From assembly GCF_028769735.1 (NCBI RefSeq), contig NC_088170.1:44932585-44996584 (forward strand): a DNA stretch of 64,000 nucleotides. The letters run 5' to 3'. The translations under genes and the position numbers were made by a program. The notes under the pieces were generated by a model, which did not search any database, was not told the origin of the DNA, and was given only the letters and a program-made list of their open reading frames with translations. How positions within the stretch are numbered: position 1 is the first letter of the stretch; every line of letters begins with the position of its first letter. The DNA comes from Zonotrichia leucophrys gambelii (Eukaryota; Chordata; Aves; Passeriformes; Passerellidae). Below, one piece after another: positions 50,006-60,650 of the stretch.

Positions 50006-53000
50006 ATGACTGCATGGGTGACAGACAGACAACCAGCTCAGCAGCTGTACTGGACTGAGACAGGATCTGTTCTTTGCCTTCTTAATGTTTAGTTCATTGC
50101 ATCAAAATGTATTCAATTCTTAATACTGTTGGCCATTAAACTATCCATAAGGAAATGTTTTTTGAAAGCATACTGACATGTGGACTTTTTTAATATGCCA
50201 GTTTATTCAAGTTTTAATAAGTACAGAAATTCAGGAAGAATATGTATAAAAGGCTTTTTTGTTTGAATTACATTGCAGCTTTGCAGAGTATGAGAGGTTT
50301 ATGCTTAAACACTCTTTACAAATAGAACAACAGACTTTAATTTCTTCTGATGTGATTTCAATTTGGCACAGTACAGCCTGAGCTCTCCTTACTGACCAAA
50401 CCATTATTGTTTCTCTGTTATTATGGAAATACCTTGATCTCCAGTTGATAAAAGTAATAGAGACCATAATGGGGTCATAATGGGTCAAATCAAAGGTCAA
50501 CCTATTACAGCATGTGCTAGTAATAAAACACAAAAAAAGCAAATATGAGCAGCGCAATGCTACAGTCCCCAAGATACCCACTTCACTTCCCATGATTTAA
50601 TGTTCTGCTGCTTTTTGGGCCACAGGGGGATTGGTGGTGGTTAATAAACATCAGTAGGGTGTTTCTGACACAAACTTACTGTGTTCTTTTTGATGTCATG
50701 GAATCATATGGCCTCTGCAGCATCCCATGGTAAAGAAATTCCAGCTCAGCTACACAGGAAGAAGTTTGTGTTTTGTCTGTAGCATACTAGTTCTAGTGGA
50801 GCTCCTTATTATGTACTGCACAAGACAATAATCAGCTGAGGCTGATTTCTTCAAACTCCTCCTGTTTCTAAAAACTGTTACCTGTGATCCTCTCCATCAT
50901 CTCTTCTGCAGACTGAAGACCATTCATCCCTACAGTTACAGATGTCTTTCCTGCTGTTCTTTGTACATTTTCCTTAAATGATTTTTCTAGTTTCTTTTAT
51001 TTTTTTTAGTCATTTGTTAGTCCTAGCATTTGACTTGCCCATTACTGTGCACATCATAGCGGTAAAGCTTTTTCACATTTATCCCATTTATTTATATTTA
51101 GTTGTAGATATCATTTGACTGTTTTTGTGACCTATCCACAACACTTTACAGTAACCCTTCGTTTATACTATTCTGAATATCTTAGTGTCAAGAGATATTG
51201 TCAGCTCATGTTTTAATTGTTTTGCAGATCAGGTATAACTGTCTTGTTTAAAAAACAAAAAGGAGTTAGGATCTATTTGGGCAGTTTCTCCATGATACCG
51301 GCTGTGCTGAGATGCAGTAACTAATATTTCAGGAGCTATATTTTTCCTCTTTTCTTGTGAATTGTTTTATGGTATCAGAAACACAGAGTAATTCCTCTAT
51401 TTAACTTCAAAATCAAAGCCCTTATGGCTGAGCAAGGTGTGCATAAGCACCTGTTTGTCCAGCTGGCCTGGACACCATCTGCACCACGTCAGGACATAAC
51501 AAAGACATCTGCCCACAGAAGCTGGAGTACCTTACCAGAGCTACCTGCTCATTCTGTAGCACTTGAGAGACCAGTTCCAGGGAGGCTTCCTACACACCAG
51601 TGCACACTGGCTGCCACAGGTCCAAATTTTCTTGTGAGTGCAAAGGTGAGCAAATCCTGAGGATACCTGGCTGCGAGGGAAATGCAGGACTCCTCCTAAT
51701 TACTTACCCATTGCTTTTCACCAACCCCAGAAGGTTAAACTGAACTGCATTTTCAAACCTGTAAACCAGTTTGGAGGGTACTTCAACATCATTTTGTATG
51801 AAAGATGCTCTGCTAGAGGCAGTAATGCTATATTTTGTTTAATGTTTGTCCTGAATTATATTAAACAAACTCTGGAAGGAATGATCAAAGGGCTGAGAAT
51901 GTGGGAAAAAATAAGAGTATAAGTAATGAGACATATGATGTATAGATCAGCTCTGGGTTGGGGGAAAATTGTATCACCTGGAACTCAAGTGTGAAAATTA
52001 GACACAGAAGCAATCAGTAAATGTGAAATACTGAGCAATCCTATAGTTACATCTTCTCTTTATAATTTCTTATTTCTTATTGTCAGTTTCTCAAAATTTT
52101 CTTTCCTCATTTTATATGTCATAGTTTTGTTTCTCCTTTTTGATGACACCTTTTATTTTCTCTCATCTTGAAAATGCCTTGTTTCAAAATTTTATTGTCA
52201 CTACTTGTCCCACAAACATTTTTATGCCTCAATTAAATGACTGTGCAAGGTTAAGTAATAAAAATACATTCTATTTCCCTGTCTTTATGATATTTCCTCT
52301 CTCTGATAGTCTGTCTTGTCAATTAAATTTAAGTATTTGAGCAGCTCATTGCAATTTCATCTACTCATCTGTAGTTGATAGCACAGTGGCAAAAAAGTTA
52401 CTTCTAAATTTCAGAGGAAAAGTGTTCAAAGAATTTTAGTACATAGCAGTTTTCTTTTTAGTTAGTATACACAAAGCTCTAATGTGCCTTATTATAAGAT
52501 TCTACGACATGCCTACAAAATCTCTGTACATGAAAACTCACTGGGCTGAGAAGGAACTTCAAGGGGATTGAAAACTCTGTCACAGCTAACCTCGAGTCTG
52601 CCATGGCAGAATGTCTGCAACTGTACCAGTAATTGCCCGAAGACATTATATCCTTCCCCTCTTTCATTGTCCAAAAATAGAGCAGTACCACACCCCAAAA
52701 TAATTACTGAGTCTAGAGGGTAAAGATCTTGTTTTTGCCTGAGAGACAGAAAATTTACAAATACTTGAGTGGAATACCACTGGCTGAAATTTGGGCTTAA
52801 CCGAATCAGTAATTTTTTGATTGGGACCAAAAAATCAGTTACCAGTTCAAATCATCTTAAGAAATAATCCATTCTTGCTGATACAATTCCATCAAAGGTC
52901 ATTTTACTTACTCTGTGTCTTTAGCAACAAATCTTCAATGCAGTTTAGCTCCTCAGTCTTTACAAGATGCTATTCTTTTCCTCTCAAGCTCACATTTTCC

Positions 53001-56000
53001 TACATTTTGCAAATAAATAAAATTCCTCATGTTCTTACTTACTATTTTCTCACTTTATCTGCAATATAAACAAGGTGAGTCAAAACAATTTTCCTGCATA
53101 AAAGTGCTGGGTACCTACCTTGGGAGGGAGTGACTTAACCTGCATTGCTTTTGTAGAGTGCTGACAAGCTTCCTTCTGTAGATTAACACTTCATTCTGTA
53201 TAAAATATGTCATAAAACATGTTAAAAGTATATTCTTGACATATTTGGTTCTTTTATTTCCAGACACAGATCTAAAAGATTGTTTTAAACCTAAAAGTAG
53301 GTGGAAAAAAAAAAAAAGGAATGTTAGTCAACTGTAGTTGATTCTGCATCACTAAAATCAATAGGAATATGGTTATTACTTTTTAGAATTTGCCCTTAGC
53401 ACTAATGTCTGACCTCTGCTATTTTTGTATTTTATTAAAATGTATTCAAAATCAAATCAGTACCCTAAATTTCTTTTTCAAACAAGATGATTTTAAACTG
53501 GGTTTACTAAAATAACAAAGGTCAAGACACAGGTTTATGCTACAAAATAGGAGAGAGATTTAAAAACTATAAACTTGCTTTTTAGTATGAAGTTTAGGTC
53601 TCAACTTCTAGTATCAAATTTTCATCAAGTTATGTAGTAGAGAAGGTCAGCTTAGTTGTTTCTTTACAGAAACTTCAAGTGCAGCATCTGGTATTTCTAA
53701 TCTCTCTACTATTACAAACTTTCCTCTGGGCATCAAGCAATGCTTCATGTTTCTTTTGGTTTGTTGTTTTTGGGGTTTTTTTTAAAATAACAATTATTTA
53801 TTGAGAAGACCCTTCCCTCCTCATTTTTACAGTAATTTTTTAATGTGCAATTCAGCATTACTTTCTCAATAAGGGATATTTTAGGCTCAAATCCCCATAA
53901 AATATATTTTAACAATAAGTATGAATAATAAAAACTCTAATATCTGACATATTTTTTCAAATGTAGGTGAACATACTCTTTCTTTAGCTAGCAGAAAGGA
54001 ACAACCTAAAGCAGAAACAGGCAAAAATTCTAAGCATATATCTCAACTCCATATTGCTTGTCATCTGAATGTAATAAATAATATGACATTGCTTTCACTG
54101 TTTTCTAATCCCTGTTGTGGTGGAGTGTCCCTTCTGTGCTACTTACCAGTGCACAAACTTTCTTGTGCAATGCATTGGAGGAAGATCCCATGACTTCTTG
54201 GACATGTAGAAACAGAAGTTTTTTCATATTCTTCTTTTCAGATTCATGATGCTAGTCTTCCAGTTTCCATTCTGCCAGCATCAAGATTTAAAGAAAGGAA
54301 TAAAAAACCTTGTTGTGACAGACCCAACATCAACAGCATAGTTAGTAGACCCAATGACAGACATAGCTGGTTTTGAGGTAGTTCATTCTATGAGGTTTCT
54401 CCTTCTACTTACATAGCTAATAAGAAAAGAAGGTCCTTGCACAACCTGATAGCCGAAATACAATCCATATGAGAAAACCTTCCACTAAGCATAGCTTCCA
54501 CTCATGGAAACCTTGTTGTGAACATTAGTGTAATTTTATGCAATCTTAGACTGTTTTCTTAGTACATGGCTGCAGTCTTGCCACGTGTTTCAGAATCATA
54601 TTGTTCAGAATGTAAATAGGGGGAAGGCTCACATAGTGAATGTGTGGTTATATTTTGTAGCTTATACTGCCATTGTGCTCTAGTTCTTTAAGCCCAGTGA
54701 TTCTATTTTCTAAGTAAAATCATCCCCTAATACAAAGATAAGCTTTGAATAAAGGTGTATGCAATCTCTTTGGGAAGGTTTACTTGCTACAAGTACTATT
54801 GTTGAGAACTGAGCTGAAAGTTAGAGGTTGGGGTATTACAGGACTGTGTAAAATAATGCAGTAATTTTCTTGATATTTTCTTGCTAAAAAGGAAAGCTGG
54901 AATTTTATTCTAAACTTAGCTATATGAGCCTAATTAGTTAGTCTTCTTCTCTTAAATATTTTACCTCATCATAACATAAAGCTATGATATTTCTAAGAAA
55001 ATGCCCTCTTTGTCTGCAATCCCAGAGGTATTTCAGAAATAACTTCTGTTGTATTTTCACATACAAGGTTGCCACCAGTGTTTTCTCACATAGAGAGGTG
55101 TACTATTTTATCCCCTTTTCATTTACCCAGTTTTCCTGCTTAATCCTGCCAACCAGTCTTCACAATATAATTGCTGTCTTGCTATCGTGTTCTGACACTT
55201 TGTCTGCTTCAAATTCTTACATACATTCCCAAGTTTCCATACTGTATCAGACTGTTATCACACTGATATAGCACATGGCACTTGAAGACATTTAACAAGT
55301 GTATAATTTTATTTAAATATGTTCAAAATTCTGTATGCGTTGCAATCTATATGTTTGAATTCAGAAGAAGACTTCTGAAGATGATTTATGAAATTCAGTT
55401 ATAAATAAATGTGATGGAAAGTAGGACAGGATTCAGGTAATCTTATACTTACTTAACCTGAAAGTTTGGAAGCCCCATCAAACAATCTCCTGGCAGTCCA
55501 GAAGTGCAGCTTGGCTCTGCAGGTGCCTAACTTTGCTAGCTAGAGAGCTCTGAATCTGACAGAACTTTTGAATTTTCCACATATTTGCAGAGTGGACAAG
55601 ACTATTTTCATTCTTATGACAACCTCTTTCCACGGGTCTTGCAATTCATGCAGAGATAAATCTGACTTTTCCCAAGTATCCAAAGAATTCCTTCCCAATT
55701 ATGCATGGTCACAAATACATTTCTAACATATATTGCTTACCTCTGTTGTCTCTATTGTCTAACTATACCTAGAAATTTCTGTGGATATTTTCCACAACTG
55801 TCCAAGTCCCCTTAGTATTTAACCTTTACAAATGCATAAAGATATAGCTTTAAAAGGCCAAATTTTAATTCCCAAGTAAAACTAATTTCACTGAAGTGAA
55901 TATTACTTTTAATGTGGTTGCCTCAGTGTAAATTTTGTCCTCTAGTGGCAACTATCTGGTTTTTTTTTTTCTAAAACAGAACAGTAAAAGAGGTATAGCT

Positions 56001-56079
56001 TAAACATTGGTTTGGTGCTCTAATGCCAGTCAGTTAAACAGTCCATCCTTGTTCCTTACTTCTCATGCTCCTTCTTGTT
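50006..56079. other. Gene-free AT-rich DNA
   Basis: No gene is supported. The longest non-repeat open frame of the window, 120 codons on the minus strand at 50231-50593, has no domain, signal peptide or motif that I recognise. A GC-richer patch at 51430-51700 has a 78-codon plus frame that ends close to a donor-like AAGGTGAGC (GT near 51645), again without a family. An A run of 13 lies at 53305-53317. Confidence 0.65.
50472..50499 (+). promoter_or_regulatory. Three nuclear-receptor half-sites (DR4 plus one), speculative
   Basis: GGGTCA (50472-50477), GGGTCA (50482-50487) and AGGTCA (50494-50499) lie in the same direction with gaps of 4 and 6 bases. The first two form an exact DR4 arrangement by the RGKTCA consensus, the spacing preferred by thyroid hormone and LXR-type heterodimers. 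There is no visible promoter or gene near it, so this may be chance. Confidence 0.25.
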
Positions 56080-56270
56080 CATTGCTGGTTTGTGTTGAGC
56101 TTTACATCACCAAGACACCCCAAAGTCCTTTTCCTGCAGGGCTGCTCTCATTCTGCTCCAGCCTCCAGCCATGTCTGGGATTGCCATTGTCCAGGTGTAG
56201 GACCCTTCATGATTTTCAGCCCTTCCTTAGTTTTCATAGTCCCACTGAGCACCACTCTCCAACCTCCATC
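56080..56270 (-). pseudogene. CR1 LINE ORF2 fragment, antisense, dead
   Basis: Read on the minus strand this covers part of the CR1 reverse-transcriptase C-terminal region. On the plus strand the order is GTTCATTGCTGGTTTGTGTT, GAGCTTTACATCACCAAGAC, CCCCAAAGTCCTTTTCCTGC, AGGGCTGCTCTC, then CCAGGTGTAGGACCCTTCAT and CACCACTCTCCAACCT. These are complements of the CR1 codons around the AEKDLG, LGR and FNKAK motifs (from memory). The plus-strand open frames of 114 and 90 codons over it (56007-56351, 56065-56337) are artefacts read against the LINE. Similarity fades past about 56270. Confidence 0.75.
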
Positions 56271-56497
56271 ATCCCAGATCTCAAGTTCTCAACATTCCTG
56301 GTCAGAATCCTGTGGATTCTTGATAGCCCATCAGTAATTCAGTGTGACTGATGAGGCTTTGATTTTGTCCTGGTCTTACATTTGTGTGTCGGGTCTGCGT
56401 GTCTATGTTTTCTTTCTTATGCCCTTTATATTATCTGCATTTGCACAGAAAAAGTCCTTAATCAGATAATCTTAGCAAAGGAAAAACAGATTTTCCA
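56271..56497. other. Spacer between CR1 fragment and SINE
   Basis: No gene or repeat is recognised between the antisense CR1 fragment and the SINE. The two elements have the same orientation but distinct bodies, so they are independent insertions. Confidence 0.5.
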
Positions 56498-56620
56498 TTC
56501 ACAGAATAGCCTGAGTTGGAAGGGACCCAGAAGGACCATTTGGTCCATCTCTAAAGTAAATGGCCCTTATGGGGATTGGAACCTTGATCACCCTGCCCTA
56601 CCCAAATGAGCTAATCTCAG
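56498..56620 (-). repeat. TguSINE1-like SINE, minus strand, anticodon arm deleted
   Basis: On the plus strand the CR1 tail comes first (TTCACAGAATAGCCTGAGTT, GGAAGGGACCCAGAAGGACC), then the reversed tRNA head. The B box, read on the minus strand, is GGTTCCAATCC (56573-56583), one change from GGTTCGAATCC. The A box region is at 56601-56613 (TAGCTCATTTGGG on the minus strand). The spacing between the two boxes is shorter than in tRNA-Ile and the anticodon segment is missing, so this copy has an internal deletion of about 12 bases. Confidence 0.9.
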
Positions 56621-59600
56621 GGTCAGCTCCCACTGGGGAAACTCAAATACAGTGAGTAGTGCAAAACCTGTAATAAAAGACAGAAGTACTGAGCTACTTG
56701 ATTTGGTATTGTTGGTTTATAGGTATGCCCCTCAACTAGTAATGCAGTAACAATGCAAGGAAACATACTGCAATTATCCAAAGAAATGCAGAGATTTGCT
56801 TTGTTGGTTTTGGTTTAAATACAGCTCAGTGTAAGTCAGTGAACTGAGCTATTTTTGTAGCAATTCAGATACAGGTAGTTCTACCACCAAGGCTTCCGTA
56901 AGCCACAAAGGCACAATGTTCAACACATGGGGTTTGTAGCACCCTCCTTTTTCCCCTAAGGCAAACTCTGTCAAAGTTGTTGATCTAAGATATGGGTCAG
57001 TTAATAAGCTTGTATCAGAACACTGCAGAGCCAACTGGGTTCAGAAAGAATCGATACTTCTTCTAGATAACAGGAGTCAAGGCCAAGTCATACATTAAAC
57101 CAAACAATTTAAGCATAAATATCAATGTACTGCCTGACAGGATGCCAATAAATGTGCTTTAAAAGCAAAGGTATATAGCTTGGTCATATAATTAGGAATA
57201 AAGTACCAATAAACTAAAAGCACTCCTTAAAACCACTGAATATATCTTAAAGCAGCAATTGACAAAAGCGCTTGGGGGAAACAGAAGCACAGGCAGAATC
57301 TACTTAACTTCAGCTGAAGATCAGACTTTGCAGGCAGCTTTCAGAATCCCACAGGTTTGGTTGCAAAGCCTTATTATCTCCAAGTCAGGTATAGATCAAT
57401 ACTAGCAACATTTGCAAGACTGAAGCAGGTCACATATAGGAAAGAAGATGGTATCATTTTAATGAGGAAATAAAAGATCACAACCAGGATCCTTACAAAG
57501 GAGACAGAAAAGTCATTCTCTAATACAGCAGATTTAATGCTTGTCTCCTAATGAATGCTGCGAATGTATGACAGAGGTTCAGTTTCCCCTGGAACTAAAA
57601 TATTATGGAGTTTTTTTAGGCATTCAAGTGTTCTCTGAGAATTAAAAATGAGAAAGATTCAGTGAATTGTACCAGTATTTTGCCCTAGTATATCTATAAT
57701 AAATGAAAACCAAATATAAACAGTTATCAGGGCAGAAGAAGAACAAAACCTCCCTATAACTGCTTGCCAGTCCACAGGATGATATGACTTTGTAGGTCTG
57801 ATTGTCCTGGACCTTTTCTTATTGAGGAATGAAGGGAAAGAGTAAGTCCTAGTACAGAGCAAATCAAAGCAGAGCAGCCTGCTGCTGATCTCAGCAGAAG
57901 AAGGCAGATGACTCATTTGAGACAAATATATCTGCTGCTGCTCATTCACAAAGTATCCTGCAGTGGTGGAATTGCTTATAAGAGGTAAAGAAAATTCTAT
58001 GAATCAATGAGTAAAAAAAATAATTTTCAAGCAAAAGTTTTTTTTTTTTTTTTTAAAGTTCAAAGGTTTTTAATGAAAAAAGCCTGTTGTATTCCCTTAG
58101 CATGCCCTAATATTTAATTACTTTAAAAATGTAAACACAATTGTTTCTGGTTTACCTTACCTGTGGGAGATTTATCACCAGTATTTGTGATGACAGGGAA
58201 AAACCCAATAAACTAATGATAACAGATTTAGTTCCAAAGGGATTTGTCCAATTAGGTCTCAAATGCACTGGGGTGATCACATGAGAGTTTTCAATAAAGA
58301 CAACTTTTTCAATAAATTTTACTGAACTATCAGATTGCAGGTAAGATTATTCATCAAAAAGCTGAAGTCTAAGCAGAGGCAGAAGCATTATCTATATTCT
58401 AGAATTCTCTTTTTCACTTCCAAAGAAAATGAAATTCAAAAATGAGTGTACAAATGCTAAGTGAAAATTATAGACCCATGCCAAATATCTGAGGTTAAAT
58501 ATAATCTGAATTCCGCACTTTTCCCTTCTGCAAAGCATAGAGAAAGATTCATTGCAGTCTCTTTGGGTTCAAACTGAAGATTCTGAAAGCATGTTTTTCT
58601 CTTAAAATTTCAGTGTTCATGGGAAGAGCTGCCTGTTGGTTGTAAATCAAATCAATTCTGGCCCATCTGAGCTCAGGAGCACAGTCAGGTGAACACTCAG
58701 CTGCATCTGCACAAACCACAGTCTCCTGGGGAGTCAAAAACCTGTGACACAATGTCCTTTCCATAATGCCTCTATTGCCCCCACATTCTGGAACTGACTT
58801 CTTTTCCAATATTCAAATTATGTTCAGAGGAAGAATTAATATTGCTGCTTATAATAATTTCTTTTTTAGGATAGTCCAGTGATTAGAATGGTATGGCTCT
58901 GTAATATTACAGTACTTTTCCTAACTGTGCAAAAATTACTGTTTATCTTTGGACTTTTCTCTTTGAATCTAAGATACAAATAATGACATTTAACTTTTTT
59001 CAGGAAAATTATCACAATAGTTATTTGTGGTATAGCAGAAAAGACTGAAAGCTATAGCCAAAACAGTGTATCTCTTTCTGCTTGAAATTAATTTAGCAGT
59101 TATAACACATTCAAAGTTTCATCATTAAAGATGTTTTATCTGACAAAAATTATTGTTTTGCTTTTGAAGATTAATTTAATTTAAGGTCAAAAATGGAAAA
59201 TTCATTGAAAAAAATGCTTGATTTTAATCATATGGTAGATGCAAGAAATTTCTTGCAGAAAGATAATGAAAAATATTTCTCCATATTTTTATGTAGAAGT
59301 GGACAGAAAAAACATGTAACATAGATAGGAGCAAAAACTCTTAAAACTGCCCAAAAAACAACAGAGATTTCCCATTTTTCAGTTTTACATAGAAAGATAA
59401 CATGTCAAAAATGAACAGAAGTTCCTTGTAAATTTTTGAAGAAGTTTCTCTCCTCTGGAAATTTACAATTCCTTGGATTCAAGAAAATAAAGGATTTGCA
59501 TGTGTATGATTTATCTCAAGTGCATTCAGAGGAAGAAAACTGGCACAAGGTAAGTTTTTAAATAATTTCTTCCCATAGGTATAGAAAAACCATAATGAAT

Positions 59601-60509
59601 AGTATGGTTAAATAAGACAAAACATATTTGAGGCAATCACAGGAAAGGTTATCATATACAGTGTGTAGCATTTCTCAGCTTATCAGCGCAAAAAATCACA
59701 TGAATTTCTCTATTCTCCGGAGGCTTAGGGATGGCTACCATCAGACTTTGCTAGGACTTGAAAGAATGGACCCCCTTGTAAGGATCATTCCCCTCTAGGA
59801 GCTGATAAAACTAACAGAACTTCAGATCCTGAGGATTACAGCTCCATCTTTTTATGTTTGGTCTTCCTTTTTTCTGTCTTTAAAAAAATCCCAAACCAAA
59901 CAAAACTGCAAAATCCTATGCAACACATATGGTGAGATAGATGTTAACTTCAGGCTAAGCTTTTTAAACTTCAAGTAGTGCCAGAGATAACAGTATTCTT
60001 ACATATAATGTTAGGAAGAAATATGGTCTTATGTTTAAGAAACATTTTTATGCCTGTGGGACAGAGCTCAATTTCAGATTTTGTTTAAAGCCTAGAAAAC
60101 TTATGGATTTGATCCATGTCACTTAATTTTAGCTTGTCTAAAAGTTAGACATCCCATGCAAACTAGAGAGAGTGTCTTGGCTCTGGCCCCAGTTCAAGAG
60201 ATGGATAGCTAAAAGTGGAGCATGATTCATACCTTCTTAACATAGTCACTTTACAGTGACCTGATGAATGTGAAAGTCAGGTCTAAAGCTAAAAATGAAT
60301 TTTAAATAGGTATAGTTCAGCTTGTTTTTTATTAGAATCTCCCTCTGATTTATTTTCCAAAATCAAGTATTGAAATATTGCCTATCCCTTGAGGAAAGAG
60401 TAGTGGGACCAAGAATACCTGAAGGATTTAAAAGATGGTCATATACTTGTTTCTAAAATGAATGTTTGATTTTACTTGTGTTCTACTCAGGTCCAATAAC
60501 TTCTCAGAT
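56621..60509. other. Gene-free AT-rich DNA
   Basis: No gene or dispersed repeat is recognised. Frames on the minus strand at 57659-57949 (96 codons) and 58549-58809 (86 codons) have no recognisable signature. A T run of 17 lies at 58038-58054 with no retroposon body beside it. Confidence 0.65.
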
Positions 60510-60650
60510 AATATATTAGCTCAGTTGGTTAGAGCATGGTGCTAATAGTGCCAAAGTTATGTGTTTAAACTCCCTATGAGCCATTTACTTGAGATGGACT
60601 GGATCCTTGTGGGTCCCTTCCAGCTCAGAATACTCTGTACTTCTGTATGG
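60510..60650 (+). repeat. TguSINE1-like SINE (tRNA-Ile head, CR1 tail), plus strand
   Basis: The head contains a perfect Pol III A box TAGCTCAGTTGG (60517-60528), then GTTAGAGCATGGTGCTAATA, which keeps the tRNA-Ile anticodon AAT at 60544-60546. The B box region (60562-60573) is decayed to TGTTTAAACTCC. The head ends at CCCTATGAGCCATT, followed by the CR1-like tail GGATCCTTGTGGGTCCCTTC and CAGCTCAGAA, with terminal 8-base-type repeats TACTCTGTACTTCTGTATG. The three-part order (tRNA head, linker, CR1 3' end) identifies it. It is the clearest of the three copies in this window; it is not a functional tRNA gene. Confidence 0.93.

Noticed and set aside
50231..50593. 120-codon minus-strand open frame
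   Set aside because: No domain, motif, splice context or composition shift supports it; one or a few such frames are expected by chance in 64 kb of AT-rich DNA.
56007..56351. 114- and 90-codon plus-strand frames
   Set aside because: They are antisense readings over a CR1 reverse-transcriptase fragment.
60510..60585. Possible tRNA-Ile gene
   Set aside because: The A box and anticodon are kept but the B box and the acceptor stem are decayed, and a CR1 tail follows, so it is a SINE head.
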